From: Caenimonas sp. SL110
GTDB lineage: Bacteria > Pseudomonadota > Gammaproteobacteria > Burkholderiales > Burkholderiaceae_C
Direction of reading: 5' to 3'
Assembly: GCF_001044395.1 (NCBI RefSeq)
Contig: NZ_JANU01000041.1
Location: forward strand, 1-44,743
Length of the DNA stretch: 44,743 nucleotides
Below the pieces are notes generated by a model. It was not told where the DNA came from. It was given only the letters and a program-made list of their open reading frames with translations, and did no database searches. Positions 8,987 through 18,102 of this stretch are shown here, in pieces; position 1 is the stretch's first letter, and every line of letters begins with the position of its first letter. The position numbers were made by a program, and so were the translations under genes.

Positions 8987-11356
8987 TCACTCGTAATTGC
9001 TGAAGCGGCTGGGCGTAGTCACCTGCTCACGCAGGAACTGGTAGCGCGGGATGTTTTCCTTGAGGGTCTGCAGCGCATTGGACCCCAGCCTTGTGAAGCC
9101 GACGAATTCGAGCTGGAAGAGCACCTTCTTGTTCGAGGTATTCGTGCTGCTTTGCAGACGCTCGAAGACCACGCGGCCCAGCCAGCATCCGGCGTCGTAT
9201 TCCAGGCCGACGACTGCATCGACCAGCCGCTTGTCCTTCAAGCTCACGTTCAGGCGCCCGACGCTGTACCAGCGGCCTTCGCCTTCGCCCCGTCCGGCGC
9301 CCAGGTCCTTGCCCTTGTCGCCCCACAAATCGTTCAGCGGCCATTGCCAGCCGATGTCGATCTGCTCGCTGGAGCCACGTTGCAGGCGATACGCAGCACT
9401 GATCACGTGGTAGTTGCTCGGGCTGTAGCGGCCCCCGATGGTGGAGCGGATCGATCGCGACGTCTTGGGGTTGTACTGGAAGGTCGAGTCGATGCTCCAC
9501 TTGGGCGACCAGTTGATCGTTGCACCAAAGAGAACGTCCGACAGGCGTTCACTGACGGGCGCAGCGCCCGGCAAGGTGACCAGCTGATCCTTGAAACGGA
9601 AGCGCTGGGCCACGCTGAAGCGGGCCGCTTCAGCTCCCGTGTCAGGGTCGAGCAGGCGTGTGCTGGCGCCGAGCGTCAGCAGGTTGTTGTCCGAGATGCG
9701 GTCATTGCCACCAAATGCGTTCTCTGTGTAGATGGTCGCAAAGTTGAAGTCGTTGTAGCCCGAGTCGTAATTGGGCAGCTTGCTCTGGTCCCGGTAAGGC
9801 GTGTAGACATAGAAAGCGCGCGGCTCCAGTGTCTGGCGGAAATTGCGTCCGAAGTACGAGGCGTCGCGCTCGAAAATCAGGCCGCCGTCCAGGCTGAGCG
9901 TCGGAACCGTACGGCTCGCCGAGGTCTGCCCCGTCACCAGCGGTGCGTCGAACTTGTACTGCGTGGCGTGCAGTTGCATCTTGGGCACGACAAACCAGCC
10001 CGGCGCCTGCCAGGTACGGCTGACCTGGGCCATCGCATAGCTTCGCTGCGCGTTCGGTTGCCCGTTGAGCACGCGATCGGAGACGAATTTCGAGTAGTCT
10101 GCTTCGGCCGAAACGTCGATCCCGCCGATGAGGTCGCTGCGCGCATAACGCGTGAGCAACTGCGGCATCCGGTCATAAGGCGGCACGATAGGCGAAGTGA
10201 CATCCTGCAGCGTCTGCCACTTCAGGGCGCGTGCGCCGAAATAGAGGTCGCCATAGACCCAGGAAAGGCCCGCTTCATTAGACAGCAACCGCTGGGTGAG
10301 CGACGACGTGGTGCGCGAAAAATCGCGCCAGTAGTTGTCGTCGCTGACGCGGTTGAGGTTGATTGCAACGCCCACCGGGCCGACCGCCGTTGGAATGGTG
10401 CCATCGTGACGCGCCGAGTACCCCCACCGGCTTTCGTCGCGCAGCCGATCCATCGGCATGTAGTTGGCCCTGACCTTGCCTTCGTAGCCCGCTTCCATGT
10501 AACGGAATTCACCACCCACGTCCACGCCGCGCTTGGTCATCAGCGTGGGGAAGAACGTCGCATCGCGGTTGGGCGCAATGTTCCAGTAGTAGGGCAGCGT
10601 CAGCTCGACGCCGTTGAGGTTGTCCAGGCCAATCGTCGGGGGCAGCAGGCCCGACTTGCGCTTTTCGGAGAGCGGAAAGCTCAGCTGTGGCACCGGCAGG
10701 ATGGGCAGCCCCATGAAGCTCAGCACGGCGTTGGTGGCCTGGCCAACCTCTTCTTCGTTGTCGATGCGGATGCTGGCAGCGCGCAGGATCCAGTCGGGCA
10801 TCCAGCTGGGGCCGGGGTGGCGCTGACATGTCGTGTAGGTCGCGTTGCGGATGATCGCCCGCTTGTCGTCGATGAAGTCGACGCGGTCAGCCTGGCCGTA
10901 TGCGTCGTTCTGCAGGAACTTGTACTTGGGCTCCAGGAAGAAGCCCTCGAAGGAATCGACCTTCAACTGCAGCTCGGGGCCTTCGAATACGTCACCCGCG
11001 CGGTTGATTCGCACGTTGCCCTTGGCCTTGGCCTGGTCATCGGGCTGGTAATACTCCAGCCGGTCCGCCCGGATGATGGTGCTGCCACGACGCATTTCCG
11101 CTTCGCCTTCGACCGTGGTCTCCAGGTCGGGGCGGCCGGTGATGCGGTCACCGAAGATGAACGTGGGAAGTTGCTTGCGCTCGCCGGTAGGGATGTCTTC
11201 CCTGAGCTGGGGTGTCGGCTTGAGGGTGGCACTGTCTTGCGCGGCTTGCGCAAACGCAGGACCGCCATGCAGCAGTGCGCCTGCGACCAGGGCCACAGGT
11301 GTCAGGGCAAAGCGGGCGCAAAACGCCTTGTGTTTCAGGTCGTACTTCAGTGACAT
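8987..11356 (-). CDS. lptD: LPS-assembly protein LptD
   Basis: LptD is the outer-membrane beta-barrel that, with LptE, inserts lipopolysaccharide into the outer leaflet. The 789-residue protein has a signal peptide ending near PAFAQA, an N-terminal beta-jellyroll (OstA/LptA-like) region around GEAEMRRGSTIIRADRLEYY, and a long barrel with many alternating aromatic strands to the C-terminus. The ATG at 11356 (MSLKYDLKHKAF) gives a proper signal peptide; the open frame upstream overlaps the divergent amgK promoter region and was rejected. Its product is a known client of SurA, whose gene follows directly. Confidence 0.95.
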   Translation of the reverse strand: MSLKYDLKHKAFCARFALTPVALVAGALLHGGPAFAQAAQDSATLKPTPQLREDIPTGERKQLPTFIFGDRITGRPDLETTVEGEAEMRRGSTIIRADRLEYYQPDDQAKAKGNVRINRAGDVFEGPELQLKVDSFEGFFLEPKYKFLQNDAYGQADRVDFIDDKRAIIRNATYTTCQRHPGPSWMPDWILRAASIRIDNEEEVGQATNAVLSFMGLPILPVPQLSFPLSEKRKSGLLPPTIGLDNLNGVELTLPYYWNIAPNRDATFFPTLMTKRGVDVGGEFRYMEAGYEGKVRANYMPMDRLRDESRWGYSARHDGTIPTAVGPVGVAINLNRVSDDNYWRDFSRTTSSLTQRLLSNEAGLSWVYGDLYFGARALKWQTLQDVTSPIVPPYDRMPQLLTRYARSDLIGGIDVSAEADYSKFVSDRVLNGQPNAQRSYAMAQVSRTWQAPGWFVVPKMQLHATQYKFDAPLVTGQTSASRTVPTLSLDGGLIFERDASYFGRNFRQTLEPRAFYVYTPYRDQSKLPNYDSGYNDFNFATIYTENAFGGNDRISDNNLLTLGASTRLLDPDTGAEAARFSVAQRFRFKDQLVTLPGAAPVSERLSDVLFGATINWSPKWSIDSTFQYNPKTSRSIRSTIGGRYSPSNYHVISAAYRLQRGSSEQIDIGWQWPLNDLWGDKGKDLGAGRGEGEGRWYSVGRLNVSLKDKRLVDAVVGLEYDAGCWLGRVVFERLQSSTNTSNKKVLFQLEFVGFTRLGSNALQTLKENIPRYQFLREQVTTPSRFSNYE

Positions 11357-11415
11357 GTGGTTCCCGTAGGGGGCGGGGCCGGCCGGCGGGAGTGGATTTG
11401 TAGAATGGATTATCC

Positions 11416-12513
11416 ATGAGCGAACCCATTCATATCCCCGCCGCAACAAGCGTTACGGTCAATTGGCCTGATCCTGCACGCGAGGCCGCGTTCCGGCAAT
11501 GGCTGAACGCCACTGCCGGTCCACAACAACTGATCACGGGCAGTGTCCGGCTCGCCTCGGCTGACGCGAGTTTTCGCCGCTACCTGCGCGTCGATTGCAC
11601 CGCCACAGGCGCGGCCAGCCGCATCATCATGGACGCGCCGCCAGACAAGGAAGATTGCCATCCCTTCGTGAAGGTAGGGCAGCTGATGCTGGACGCCGGG
11701 CTGAATGCGCCTCGCGTGCTCGCCTGGGACGAGGCCCATGGTTTCCTGCTGCTCGAAGACCTGGGCACGCAGACCATGATCGAGGTCCTGAACCCGCAAG
11801 ACCCTCCCTCCAACCAGCAGGTCTTCCTGCGCGCCGTGGATGCGCTGGTCGCTTGGCAGGCGGCCTCCAGGCCGGACGTGCTCCCGCCCTATGACGAGGC
11901 ACTGCTCAGGCGCGAACTCGCCCTGTTTCCCGACTGGTACATTGAAAAGCACAAGGGCGTGACACTCTCGCCCGAGCAGCGCGCAACGCTCGACGGCGCG
12001 TTCGACAAGATCGTGCAATCCAATCTCGCTTCGCCATCGGTTTACGTGCACCGCGACTTCATGCCGCGCAACCTGATGATTCCCCGCGATGCGGCAGAGC
12101 CCCGCCTGGGCGTGCTCGATTTCCAGGACGCGGTGTACGGCCCGATCACCTACGACATCGCCTGCCTGATGCGCGATGCCTTTATCAGCTGGGATGAGGA
12201 ATTCGTACTCGACATCACCGTGCGGTACTGGCAGAAGGCGCAAAAGGCCGGCTTGCCGGTCAACCCGGATTTCGGCGAGTTCTATCGCGCCGTCGAATGG
12301 ATGGGACTGCAGCGGCACCTGAAGGTAGCCGGCATCTTTGCGCGCCTGACCCTGCGCGACGGCAAGCCGCGCTACCTGGCCGATGCGCCTCGGTTCATTC
12401 GCTACATCCTGGCCGCAGCGAACCGGTACCGTGAACTCGGGCCGTTTGCCAAGCTGCTCGAAGAGATCGAGGGCATGGACGTGCAGACGGGATACGCCTT
12501 CGGGCGGGTCTAG
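11416..12513 (+). CDS. amgK: Sugar kinase of the aminoglycoside phosphotransferase fold (AmgK-like)
   Basis: This 365-residue protein has the APH fold. AmgK phosphorylates the anomeric position of N-acetylmuramate and N-acetylglucosamine in peptidoglycan recycling. Catalytic landmarks are VYVHRDFMPRNLMI near residue 211 and LGVLDFQDAVYG near residue 235, with LLEDLG in the N-lobe. It is divergent from lptD, the setting seen for amgK in other proteobacteria. The usual partner murU (uridylyltransferase) is not next to it; rsmE follows instead. The start has no strong ribosome binding site, and a TAGAAT sequence 10 bases before the ATG could be a -10 box for a nearly leaderless mRNA. Confidence 0.75.
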   Translation: MSEPIHIPAATSVTVNWPDPAREAAFRQWLNATAGPQQLITGSVRLASADASFRRYLRVDCTATGAASRIIMDAPPDKEDCHPFVKVGQLMLDAGLNAPRVLAWDEAHGFLLLEDLGTQTMIEVLNPQDPPSNQQVFLRAVDALVAWQAASRPDVLPPYDEALLRRELALFPDWYIEKHKGVTLSPEQRATLDGAFDKIVQSNLASPSVYVHRDFMPRNLMIPRDAAEPRLGVLDFQDAVYGPITYDIACLMRDAFISWDEEFVLDITVRYWQKAQKAGLPVNPDFGEFYRAVEWMGLQRHLKVAGIFARLTLRDGKPRYLADAPRFIRYILAAANRYRELGPFAKLLEEIEGMDVQTGYAFGRV

Positions 12514-12525
12514 GCGTCGCATCGA

Positions 12526-13245
12526 ATGCCACGCTTTTACTGCGATGTACCGCTGGTTGCGGGCGAGAGCGTGGAGCTGCCAGAAGGGCCGGCGCGCCAC
12601 GTCCAGGTGCTCAGGCTTCAACCCGGCAGCGCCATCACGCTCTTCAACGGCGAGGGCGGCGAATATGAGGCCGTTGTGGAACAGATGGGACGCAGCAGCG
12701 TGCGGGTGAACGTGGGTGTGCAAGACCCCATCGAACGCGAAGCACCGCGAGCAATCCACCTGGCCCTGGGCATGCCCGCCAATGAACGCATGGACTGGCT
12801 GGTCGAGAAGGCGACCGAACTCGGGGTCGCCAGCATCCAGCCGCTCGTGACCGAACGCACCGTTCTGAAATTCTCGGGCGAGCGCGCGCAGAAAAAGCAG
12901 GCGCACTGGCAGGCCGTTGCCGTGGCCGCGTGCGAGCAGTGCGGCCGCAATCGCGTCCCGCAGGTGTTTGCAGTTGCCGAGTTCGCGCGCTGGCTGGGAC
13001 AGCCTCCGGTTGCATCAACCCGGCTGGTGCTGTCGCTCTCGGCGCATGCACGCCCGGCGGTCGATGCAGCCGGCCTGCGGCAGCCTCTGCTGCTGCTTTC
13101 CGGCCCTGAAGGCGGGCTCTCCTCGCGCGAGGAACAAGAGGCCATCGCACGTGAATTTGCCCCGGCTACCCTGGGCACCCGCGTGCTGCGCGCCGAGACG
13201 GCACCACTTGCGCTGCTTGCTGCCTTGACTCTGGCCGCATCATGA
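12526..13245 (+). CDS. rsmE: 16S rRNA (uracil1498-N3)-methyltransferase
   Basis: RsmE methylates U1498 of 16S rRNA in the decoding region. The 239-residue protein has the N-terminal PUA-like domain (MPRFYCDVPL...GPARHVQVLRL) and a C-terminal SPOUT/trefoil-knot domain with LLLSGPEGGLSSREEQ and the knot signature LGTRVLRAETAPLALLAAL. It begins 12 bases after amgK and overlaps the next gene by four bases (ATGA), so amgK, rsmE and the MFS gene are probably co-transcribed. Confidence 0.95.
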   Translation: MPRFYCDVPLVAGESVELPEGPARHVQVLRLQPGSAITLFNGEGGEYEAVVEQMGRSSVRVNVGVQDPIEREAPRAIHLALGMPANERMDWLVEKATELGVASIQPLVTERTVLKFSGERAQKKQAHWQAVAVAACEQCGRNRVPQVFAVAEFARWLGQPPVASTRLVLSLSAHARPAVDAAGLRQPLLLLSGPEGGLSSREEQEAIAREFAPATLGTRVLRAETAPLALLAALTLAAS

Positions 13246-14417
13246 ACCGCAACCTCTGGCTGCTTGCCATCTGCCAGGGGCTCTACCTCACCAACAACGT
13301 CACGTTCATCGCGATCAACGGCCTGGTCGGCCTCGCACTCGCGCCCTTTGGCTGGATGGCCACGCTGCCGGTCATGGGCTACGTCGTCGGGGGCGCGCTG
13401 TCCACACAGGCGGTCGCCGCGACGCAAAGGCGATTCGGCCGGCGCATCTCTTTCCAGTCAGGCCTGGTCGTCGCCTTGCTGTCGGCTTTGCTGTGCGCCT
13501 ACGCAGCGATCACACGCCATTTCTGGCTGCTGTGTTTCGCAACCGTCATCGCGGGGTATTTCAATGCCAATGCGGGGCTGTATCGATTCGCCGCGGCGGA
13601 ACTGTGCTCGCCGGAGGTCCGCGAAAAAGCCGTCTCGCTGGTCATGGCAGGTGGCCTGCTGGGCGCAGTGGCAGGGCCGAATCTGGCAGCTCGCACACGT
13701 GACGTGTTCGACGTTCCGTTCGCGGGGGCGTACCTCGCACTGGCGCTCGTTGCCGCTATCTCGATGATCATCATGGCCTTCATCGACTTCGCGCCACCGC
13801 CGGCAAAAAAAGACAGTGAGGGCGGCCGGCCCCTGTCGCAAATCATGCGGCAGCCGACCTTCATCGTCGCGGCACTCACGGGGGCGCTCGGCTTCGGGGT
13901 GATGAACCTGCTCATGGCTGCAACACCGATTGCGATGCAGCAATGCGCGCTCCCGTTTTCGGATGCGGCGCTGGTGCTGCAGTGGCACGTGATCGGCATG
14001 TTCGCACCAGGATTTTTCACCGGCCACCTGATCAAGCGGTTCGGACCGCTGCCGGTGATGGGGGTTGGCGTCGCGCTTTTTCTGGCGTGCATCGTCGTTG
14101 CCCTCACGGGCGTGGAACTCCACCAGTTCCTCATCGCGTTGTTCCTGCTGGGCGTGGGCTGGAATTTCCTTTTCACCGGCAGCACCACCTTGTCTCTTGC
14201 CGCCTACGGTCCGCTCGAAAAAGACCGCGCGCAAGGAGCGCTCAACTTCTTCGTGTTTGCAACCCTGGCCATCACCTCGCTCGCTTCGGGCGTGCTCGTC
14301 ACCACCCGGGGGTGGACACTGCTGAACTACGGCTCGCTGGTGCCGGTGGTGCTGACGGGTGCGGCGCTGGTGTGGATGGCGCTGCGCCTCAGAAGCGAGC
14401 GTCGAGCCACTGCTTGA
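13242..14417 (+). CDS. Major facilitator superfamily transporter, substrate unknown
   Basis: A 391-residue inner-membrane protein with about 12 hydrophobic helices and a central cytoplasmic loop (DFAPPPAKKDSEGGRPLS) between two six-helix halves, the MFS pattern. The loop after helix 2 holds RRFGRR. No motif points to a substrate. It starts inside the rsmE stop (ATGA), implying coupled translation. Its 3' end overlaps the convergent hydrolase gene by 29 bases. Confidence 0.85.
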   Translation: MNRNLWLLAICQGLYLTNNVTFIAINGLVGLALAPFGWMATLPVMGYVVGGALSTQAVAATQRRFGRRISFQSGLVVALLSALLCAYAAITRHFWLLCFATVIAGYFNANAGLYRFAAAELCSPEVREKAVSLVMAGGLLGAVAGPNLAARTRDVFDVPFAGAYLALALVAAISMIIMAFIDFAPPPAKKDSEGGRPLSQIMRQPTFIVAALTGALGFGVMNLLMAATPIAMQQCALPFSDAALVLQWHVIGMFAPGFFTGHLIKRFGPLPVMGVGVALFLACIVVALTGVELHQFLIALFLLGVGWNFLFTGSTTLSLAAYGPLEKDRAQGALNFFVFATLAITSLASGVLVTTRGWTLLNYGSLVPVVLTGAALVWMALRLRSERRATA

Positions 14418-15243
14418 GCATGTCGTAAACAGGCTCGTTGTCCAACTCGTTGAATATCTCGTGGAAGAGGTCTTCAAAGCAATGATGGGTGACGGTGGAG
14501 GCGGGCGCGGCTGCGGCGAACGCGCGACTGCCGTCCGGGTTCACCAGCTTGTCGGCGCCGGCATACATCAAGAGGGTGGGCACCTTCCACTTCGGTGCAC
14601 GTGCAATGACGGCTGCGCCGGTTTGCGCAATGAACAGTCCCAGGCGCGCGGAGATCCGGCCGTGCACACGCGGGTCGCGCTTGTAGGCTTCCACCACATC
14701 GGGGTCGTGCGAGATCAGGTCGATTTCCAGTCCGTTGTCCAGCGTGAGGTTTGGCGCGAATTTCGGCACGACCGCCAGCAGGAATTTCTGAAACCTGGAA
14801 AGCCCGGCATCGAATGCGGGCGACGAAAGCACCAGCGCCTGCACGGGCAGCGTGCCATGCGCCAGGGTGTAGGCGCAAACCAGTCCTCCCATGCTGTGGC
14901 CGAATACGATGAGGGGTGTGCGCTCGTCCATCCGCAACCGGGTGCTGTCGATCACATCGGCCAGGTCGGTGGTCAACCGGTCAGGCACCGGCAGCGCGCC
15001 ACGCACGCCATCGGATTCGCCGTGACCGTACTGGTCGTAGCCGCGTACCGCAAATCCCCACTCATTGAGGCGCCGCGCGAGCGCATCGTAGCGGCCGGCG
15101 TGCTCACCCAGGCCGTGAACGACAACGACCACACCGCGCAGGCTCACGCCCTCGGGTAGCGGCCAGTCCTGGATGGCGAGGTTGTCGCCGTCGGTCGCGG
15201 TGAATGTGGAGAGCGTGGATTCGCTGCGCAAGGCGGTGCCCAT
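14389..15243 (-). CDS. Alpha/beta hydrolase, monoacylglycerol-lipase type
   Basis: A 284-residue serine hydrolase close to the PldB/monoglyceride lipase group. It shows the oxyanion-hole VVVHGLGEHAGRY, the nucleophile elbow GHSMGG (Ser117), a later Asp in YAGADKLV and a late His in HEIFNEL or HHCF, completing a triad. There is no signal peptide, so it should act in the cytoplasm or at the inner face of the membrane. I chose the ATG at 15243; a TTG at 15297 would add 18 poorly matching residues. The 154-base gap on its 5' side shows no gene. Confidence 0.85.
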   Translation of the reverse strand: MGTALRSESTLSTFTATDGDNLAIQDWPLPEGVSLRGVVVVVHGLGEHAGRYDALARRLNEWGFAVRGYDQYGHGESDGVRGALPVPDRLTTDLADVIDSTRLRMDERTPLIVFGHSMGGLVCAYTLAHGTLPVQALVLSSPAFDAGLSRFQKFLLAVVPKFAPNLTLDNGLEIDLISHDPDVVEAYKRDPRVHGRISARLGLFIAQTGAAVIARAPKWKVPTLLMYAGADKLVNPDGSRAFAAAAPASTVTHHCFEDLFHEIFNELDNEPVYDMLKQWLDARF

Positions 15244-15397
15244 AAGGCGCGGATGATCGCGCGCAAAGGTGCGCTGCGCAACGCCGATTGCGACCAACGG
15301 TAGGGTCCGGGCGACGCAGCGCCACCATTTGCTCAGAGGTCACTGAAGCGGTGTGACGTAGTTCACAAACCGCCGTGGTCCCAGCCGCCTGGCTGCC

Positions 15398-16870
15398 TTA
15401 AGGCATCTGCGCAATAACCTCGGCAACCGCTGCCGTCAGCTTGCGCGCATACGGCACATGCAGGAATTCGTTCGGGCCGTGTGCATTGCTCTTGGGGCCC
15501 AGCACCCCGCAAACCATCATTTGCGCCTTCGGGAATCCCTTGCTCAGCATGCTCATGAGCGGAATCGTCCCGCCTTGCCCGATGAATCCGCACGGAGCGC
15601 CGAAATGCGCCTGCGACGCCTGGTCGAGCGCATTCTGGAACCAGCTCGCCGTCGATGGGGCGTTCCATCCTGTCGCGCCGCCGTTGGACTCGAAGGTGAC
15701 CTTGGCCTGGTAGGGCGCGTTGTCTTCGAGCAGGGTCTTGAGTTCCTGCACCGCCTGCGCCGCTTCCACCAGAGGCGGCAGACGCAGCGACAGCTTGAAC
15801 GCGGTGTAGGGGCGCAGCACATTGCCGGCATCCTGCAGCGAAGGAAAGCCCTCAGCCCCCGTCACGGAGAGCGTCGGCGTCCAGGTGCGGTTGACCAGGG
15901 CCTGAACCGGATCAGTCGTCGTCGGCAGCGCGAATGCAGTGGAGCCGCCGCAGTCGTAGTGCGCCCACGGGAATCGCTTGTAGACCTCATCGCCCAGGAT
16001 CGCGGCCGTGGCTTTGGCCTGCGCAAGCCGGTCTGCGGGCACCTCGCAATGGAAGCTGGCGGGCAACAGGCGCCCGGTCTTGCTGTCTTCCAGGCGGTCG
16101 AGCACTTGCCGCATGATCCGAAAGCTCGACGGCACCAGTCCCGAGGCGTCACCCGAGTGCACGCCCTCGGTCAGGATTTCGACTTTCAACGTGCCGCTGG
16201 CCATCCCGCGCAGCGATGTGGTGAGCCACAGCTGGTCGTAGTTGCCGGCGCCCGAATCGAGGCAGATCACGAGCGACACTTCGCCCAGGCGTGGCCGCAG
16301 CGCATCGACATACGGCAGCAGGTCATAAGAGCCCGATTCCTCGCAGGTCTCGACCAGACCCACGATACGCGGGTGCGGCACGTTCTGCGCCTTGAGCGCC
16401 TGGACGGCAGCGATGCTTGCGTAGACCGCATAGCCGTCGTCTGCGCCGCCACGGCCATAGAGCTTGCCGTCTTCGTATTTCGGCGTCCAGGGTCCCAGGT
16501 CGTTGCGCCAGCCGCTGAATTCGGGTTGCTTGTCCAGGTGGCCGTACATCAACACCGTCTCGGTGCTGCCGGGCTTCGTCGCCGGAATTTCAAAGAACAG
16601 GACCGGCGTGCGGCCTTCCAGCCGGACCACTTCGAGCTTCAGGCCTTCTACCTTTTGCGCTTCGACCCAGGCGGCCGCATTGCGCATCACGGTCTCCAGG
16701 TAGCCGTGGGCGGCCCAGTCCTTGTCAAAGCCTGGCGACTTGGCCGGGATCGCAATGTAGTCGGTGAGCTGGCGAACGATGTCGCCATCCCACTTGGCTG
16801 TGGTGTGGGCCAGGGCGGCGACAGGGTCGAGCAGGCCTTGGGGAATCTCGCGGTGCAGCGGTGCGTTCAT
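15398..16870 (-). CDS. M20 family metallopeptidase (dipeptidase-like)
   Basis: A 490-residue cytoplasmic zinc peptidase of the M20 family, likely acting on dipeptides or small acylated amino acids. Metal and catalytic motifs are in place: VLMYGHLDKQPE (His and Asp), LYGRGGADDGYA (bridging Asp), ETCEESGSYD (general-base Glu) and a C-terminal HGPNEFLH. The lid/dimerisation insert sits in the middle (EGVHSGDASGLVPSSF). No signal peptide. The specific substrate cannot be read from sequence. Confidence 0.9.
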   Translation of the reverse strand: MNAPLHREIPQGLLDPVAALAHTTAKWDGDIVRQLTDYIAIPAKSPGFDKDWAAHGYLETVMRNAAAWVEAQKVEGLKLEVVRLEGRTPVLFFEIPATKPGSTETVLMYGHLDKQPEFSGWRNDLGPWTPKYEDGKLYGRGGADDGYAVYASIAAVQALKAQNVPHPRIVGLVETCEESGSYDLLPYVDALRPRLGEVSLVICLDSGAGNYDQLWLTTSLRGMASGTLKVEILTEGVHSGDASGLVPSSFRIMRQVLDRLEDSKTGRLLPASFHCEVPADRLAQAKATAAILGDEVYKRFPWAHYDCGGSTAFALPTTTDPVQALVNRTWTPTLSVTGAEGFPSLQDAGNVLRPYTAFKLSLRLPPLVEAAQAVQELKTLLEDNAPYQAKVTFESNGGATGWNAPSTASWFQNALDQASQAHFGAPCGFIGQGGTIPLMSMLSKGFPKAQMMVCGVLGPKSNAHGPNEFLHVPYARKLTAAVAEVIAQMP

Positions 16871-16963
16871 GGTGTGTGCGTGTTGTGTCAGGAGTCAATC
16901 CGCCACTGTACGCCGGGGCCGGAGACGGCGCTAGAGTGGAACCTTTGTCGCAAGGGGCGGGGC

Positions 16964-17728
16964 ATGGGAATTAGGGAAAACAACACGCGCATCCGTGTTG
17001 GCGTGGGCGGCTGGACCTTCGAGCCCTGGCGGAGCAATTTTTACCCCAAGGGACTCGCGCACAGCAAAGAGCTGCACTACGCGAGCCGTCAGCTCACGGC
17101 GATCGAAGTCAACGCAACGTACTACAGCACTTTCAAGCCCGCGGCCTTCGCCAAATGGCGAGACGAGACGCCCGGGAACTTCGTGTTCTCGCTCAAGGCG
17201 AATCGTTTCGCTACCAACCGGCGCGTCCTTGCCGGAGCCGGCGAGTCGATCGAACGCTTTGTTGGCAGCGGCATTTCGGAACTGGGCGACAAGCTCGGCC
17301 CCATCGTGTGGCAGTTCATGCCCACCAAGCCGTTCGACGCGCCCGATTTCGAGGCATTTCTCAAGCTGCTGCCGCACCATGTTGGCGACCGCAAGCTGCG
17401 TCACGTCCTCGATGTGCGCCACGACAGCTTCAACGATCCGCAGTTCCTGCCGCTGGCGCGCCGCTTCGGATGCACGGTGGTCCACACCGACTCGGAAAAA
17501 TTCCCGGCCATCGCCGACGCGCAAAGCGACCTTGCCTATATCCGCCTGATGCGCAGCACCTCGCAATGCCCCACCGGATACCCGCCCAGCGAAATCGCCA
17601 AGTGGGCTGAAGGCGCTCGTGCATGGACGGCAAAAGGGCCTTCTCGCGAGGTGTTCGTCTTCTTCATCAACGGGGCCAAGGAGCGCGCGCCAGCCGGCGC
17701 CTGCGAGCTGATTCATACACTTGGATAG
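16964..17728 (+). CDS. DUF72 domain protein (YecE-like)
   Basis: A 254-residue TIM-barrel-like DUF72 protein. The family hallmarks are present: IRVGVGGWTFEPWRSNFYPK at the start, IEVNATYYST, FVFSLKANRFATN, and VFVFFINGAKERAP near the end. The biochemical activity of the family is not established. The ATG at 16964 is preceded by a purine-rich AAGGGGCGGGG stretch. A much longer open frame upstream is antisense to the M20 gene and was discarded. Confidence 0.88.
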   Translation: MGIRENNTRIRVGVGGWTFEPWRSNFYPKGLAHSKELHYASRQLTAIEVNATYYSTFKPAAFAKWRDETPGNFVFSLKANRFATNRRVLAGAGESIERFVGSGISELGDKLGPIVWQFMPTKPFDAPDFEAFLKLLPHHVGDRKLRHVLDVRHDSFNDPQFLPLARRFGCTVVHTDSEKFPAIADAQSDLAYIRLMRSTSQCPTGYPPSEIAKWAEGARAWTAKGPSREVFVFFINGAKERAPAGACELIHTLG

Positions 17729-17882
17729 CTCCAGCCAACGGCTGGCACGTCCTATGCTGGTCTTCAACAGCGAGACGGTAGGAGCGGGCTTACGAACAGT
17801 GCCGCCTGCGTCGTTCAAGGGAGCCCATTGGAAACGCTTCAAATTCAAAGCGTGACAGCAAAAGCCGTTGGAGACACATAGC

Positions 17883-18086
17883 ATGGCCTACGTTTTCGAA
17901 ACCGTCCCCGCCAATCGGGGCCTGATTGACCTGGATGATCCCCGCGAGGTGAGCTGGTGGCGAAAGCGTTTCGACTGCAGCGAAGTTCAGCTGCGCCGTG
18001 CCGTCGCGCAAGTCGGGCCGTCGGCGGCCCATGTCGAGCAGGTGCTCGATGGCAGCGCATTCATTGTCACCCTTGCACCGGCCTGA
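17883..18086 (+). CDS. DUF3606 small protein
   Basis: A 67-residue protein with the DUF3606 pattern: an N-terminal strand, then VSWWRKRFDCSEVQLRRAV and VGPSAAHVEQVL. DUF3606 proteins are small, soluble and of unknown function, and often occur in several copies in Burkholderiales. The ATG at 17883 is preceded by TTGGAG nine bases upstream. It stands alone, and the preceding 154 bases after the DUF72 gene contain no other gene I can support. Confidence 0.75.
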   Translation: MAYVFETVPANRGLIDLDDPREVSWWRKRFDCSEVQLRRAVAQVGPSAAHVEQVLDGSAFIVTLAPA

Positions 18087-18102
18087 GAAGCCAGGCTTTC
18101 AT

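Noticed and set aside
8984..11353. 789-residue open frame opposite lptD
   Set aside because: Antisense shadow of lptD, with no start signal or domain.
11410..12906. 498-residue open frame opposite amgK and rsmE
   Set aside because: It spans two well-supported genes on the other strand and has no family features.
15458..16963. Long N-terminal extension of the DUF72 gene
   Set aside because: It lies antisense to the M20 peptidase; DUF72 proteins begin where the ATG at 16964 does.
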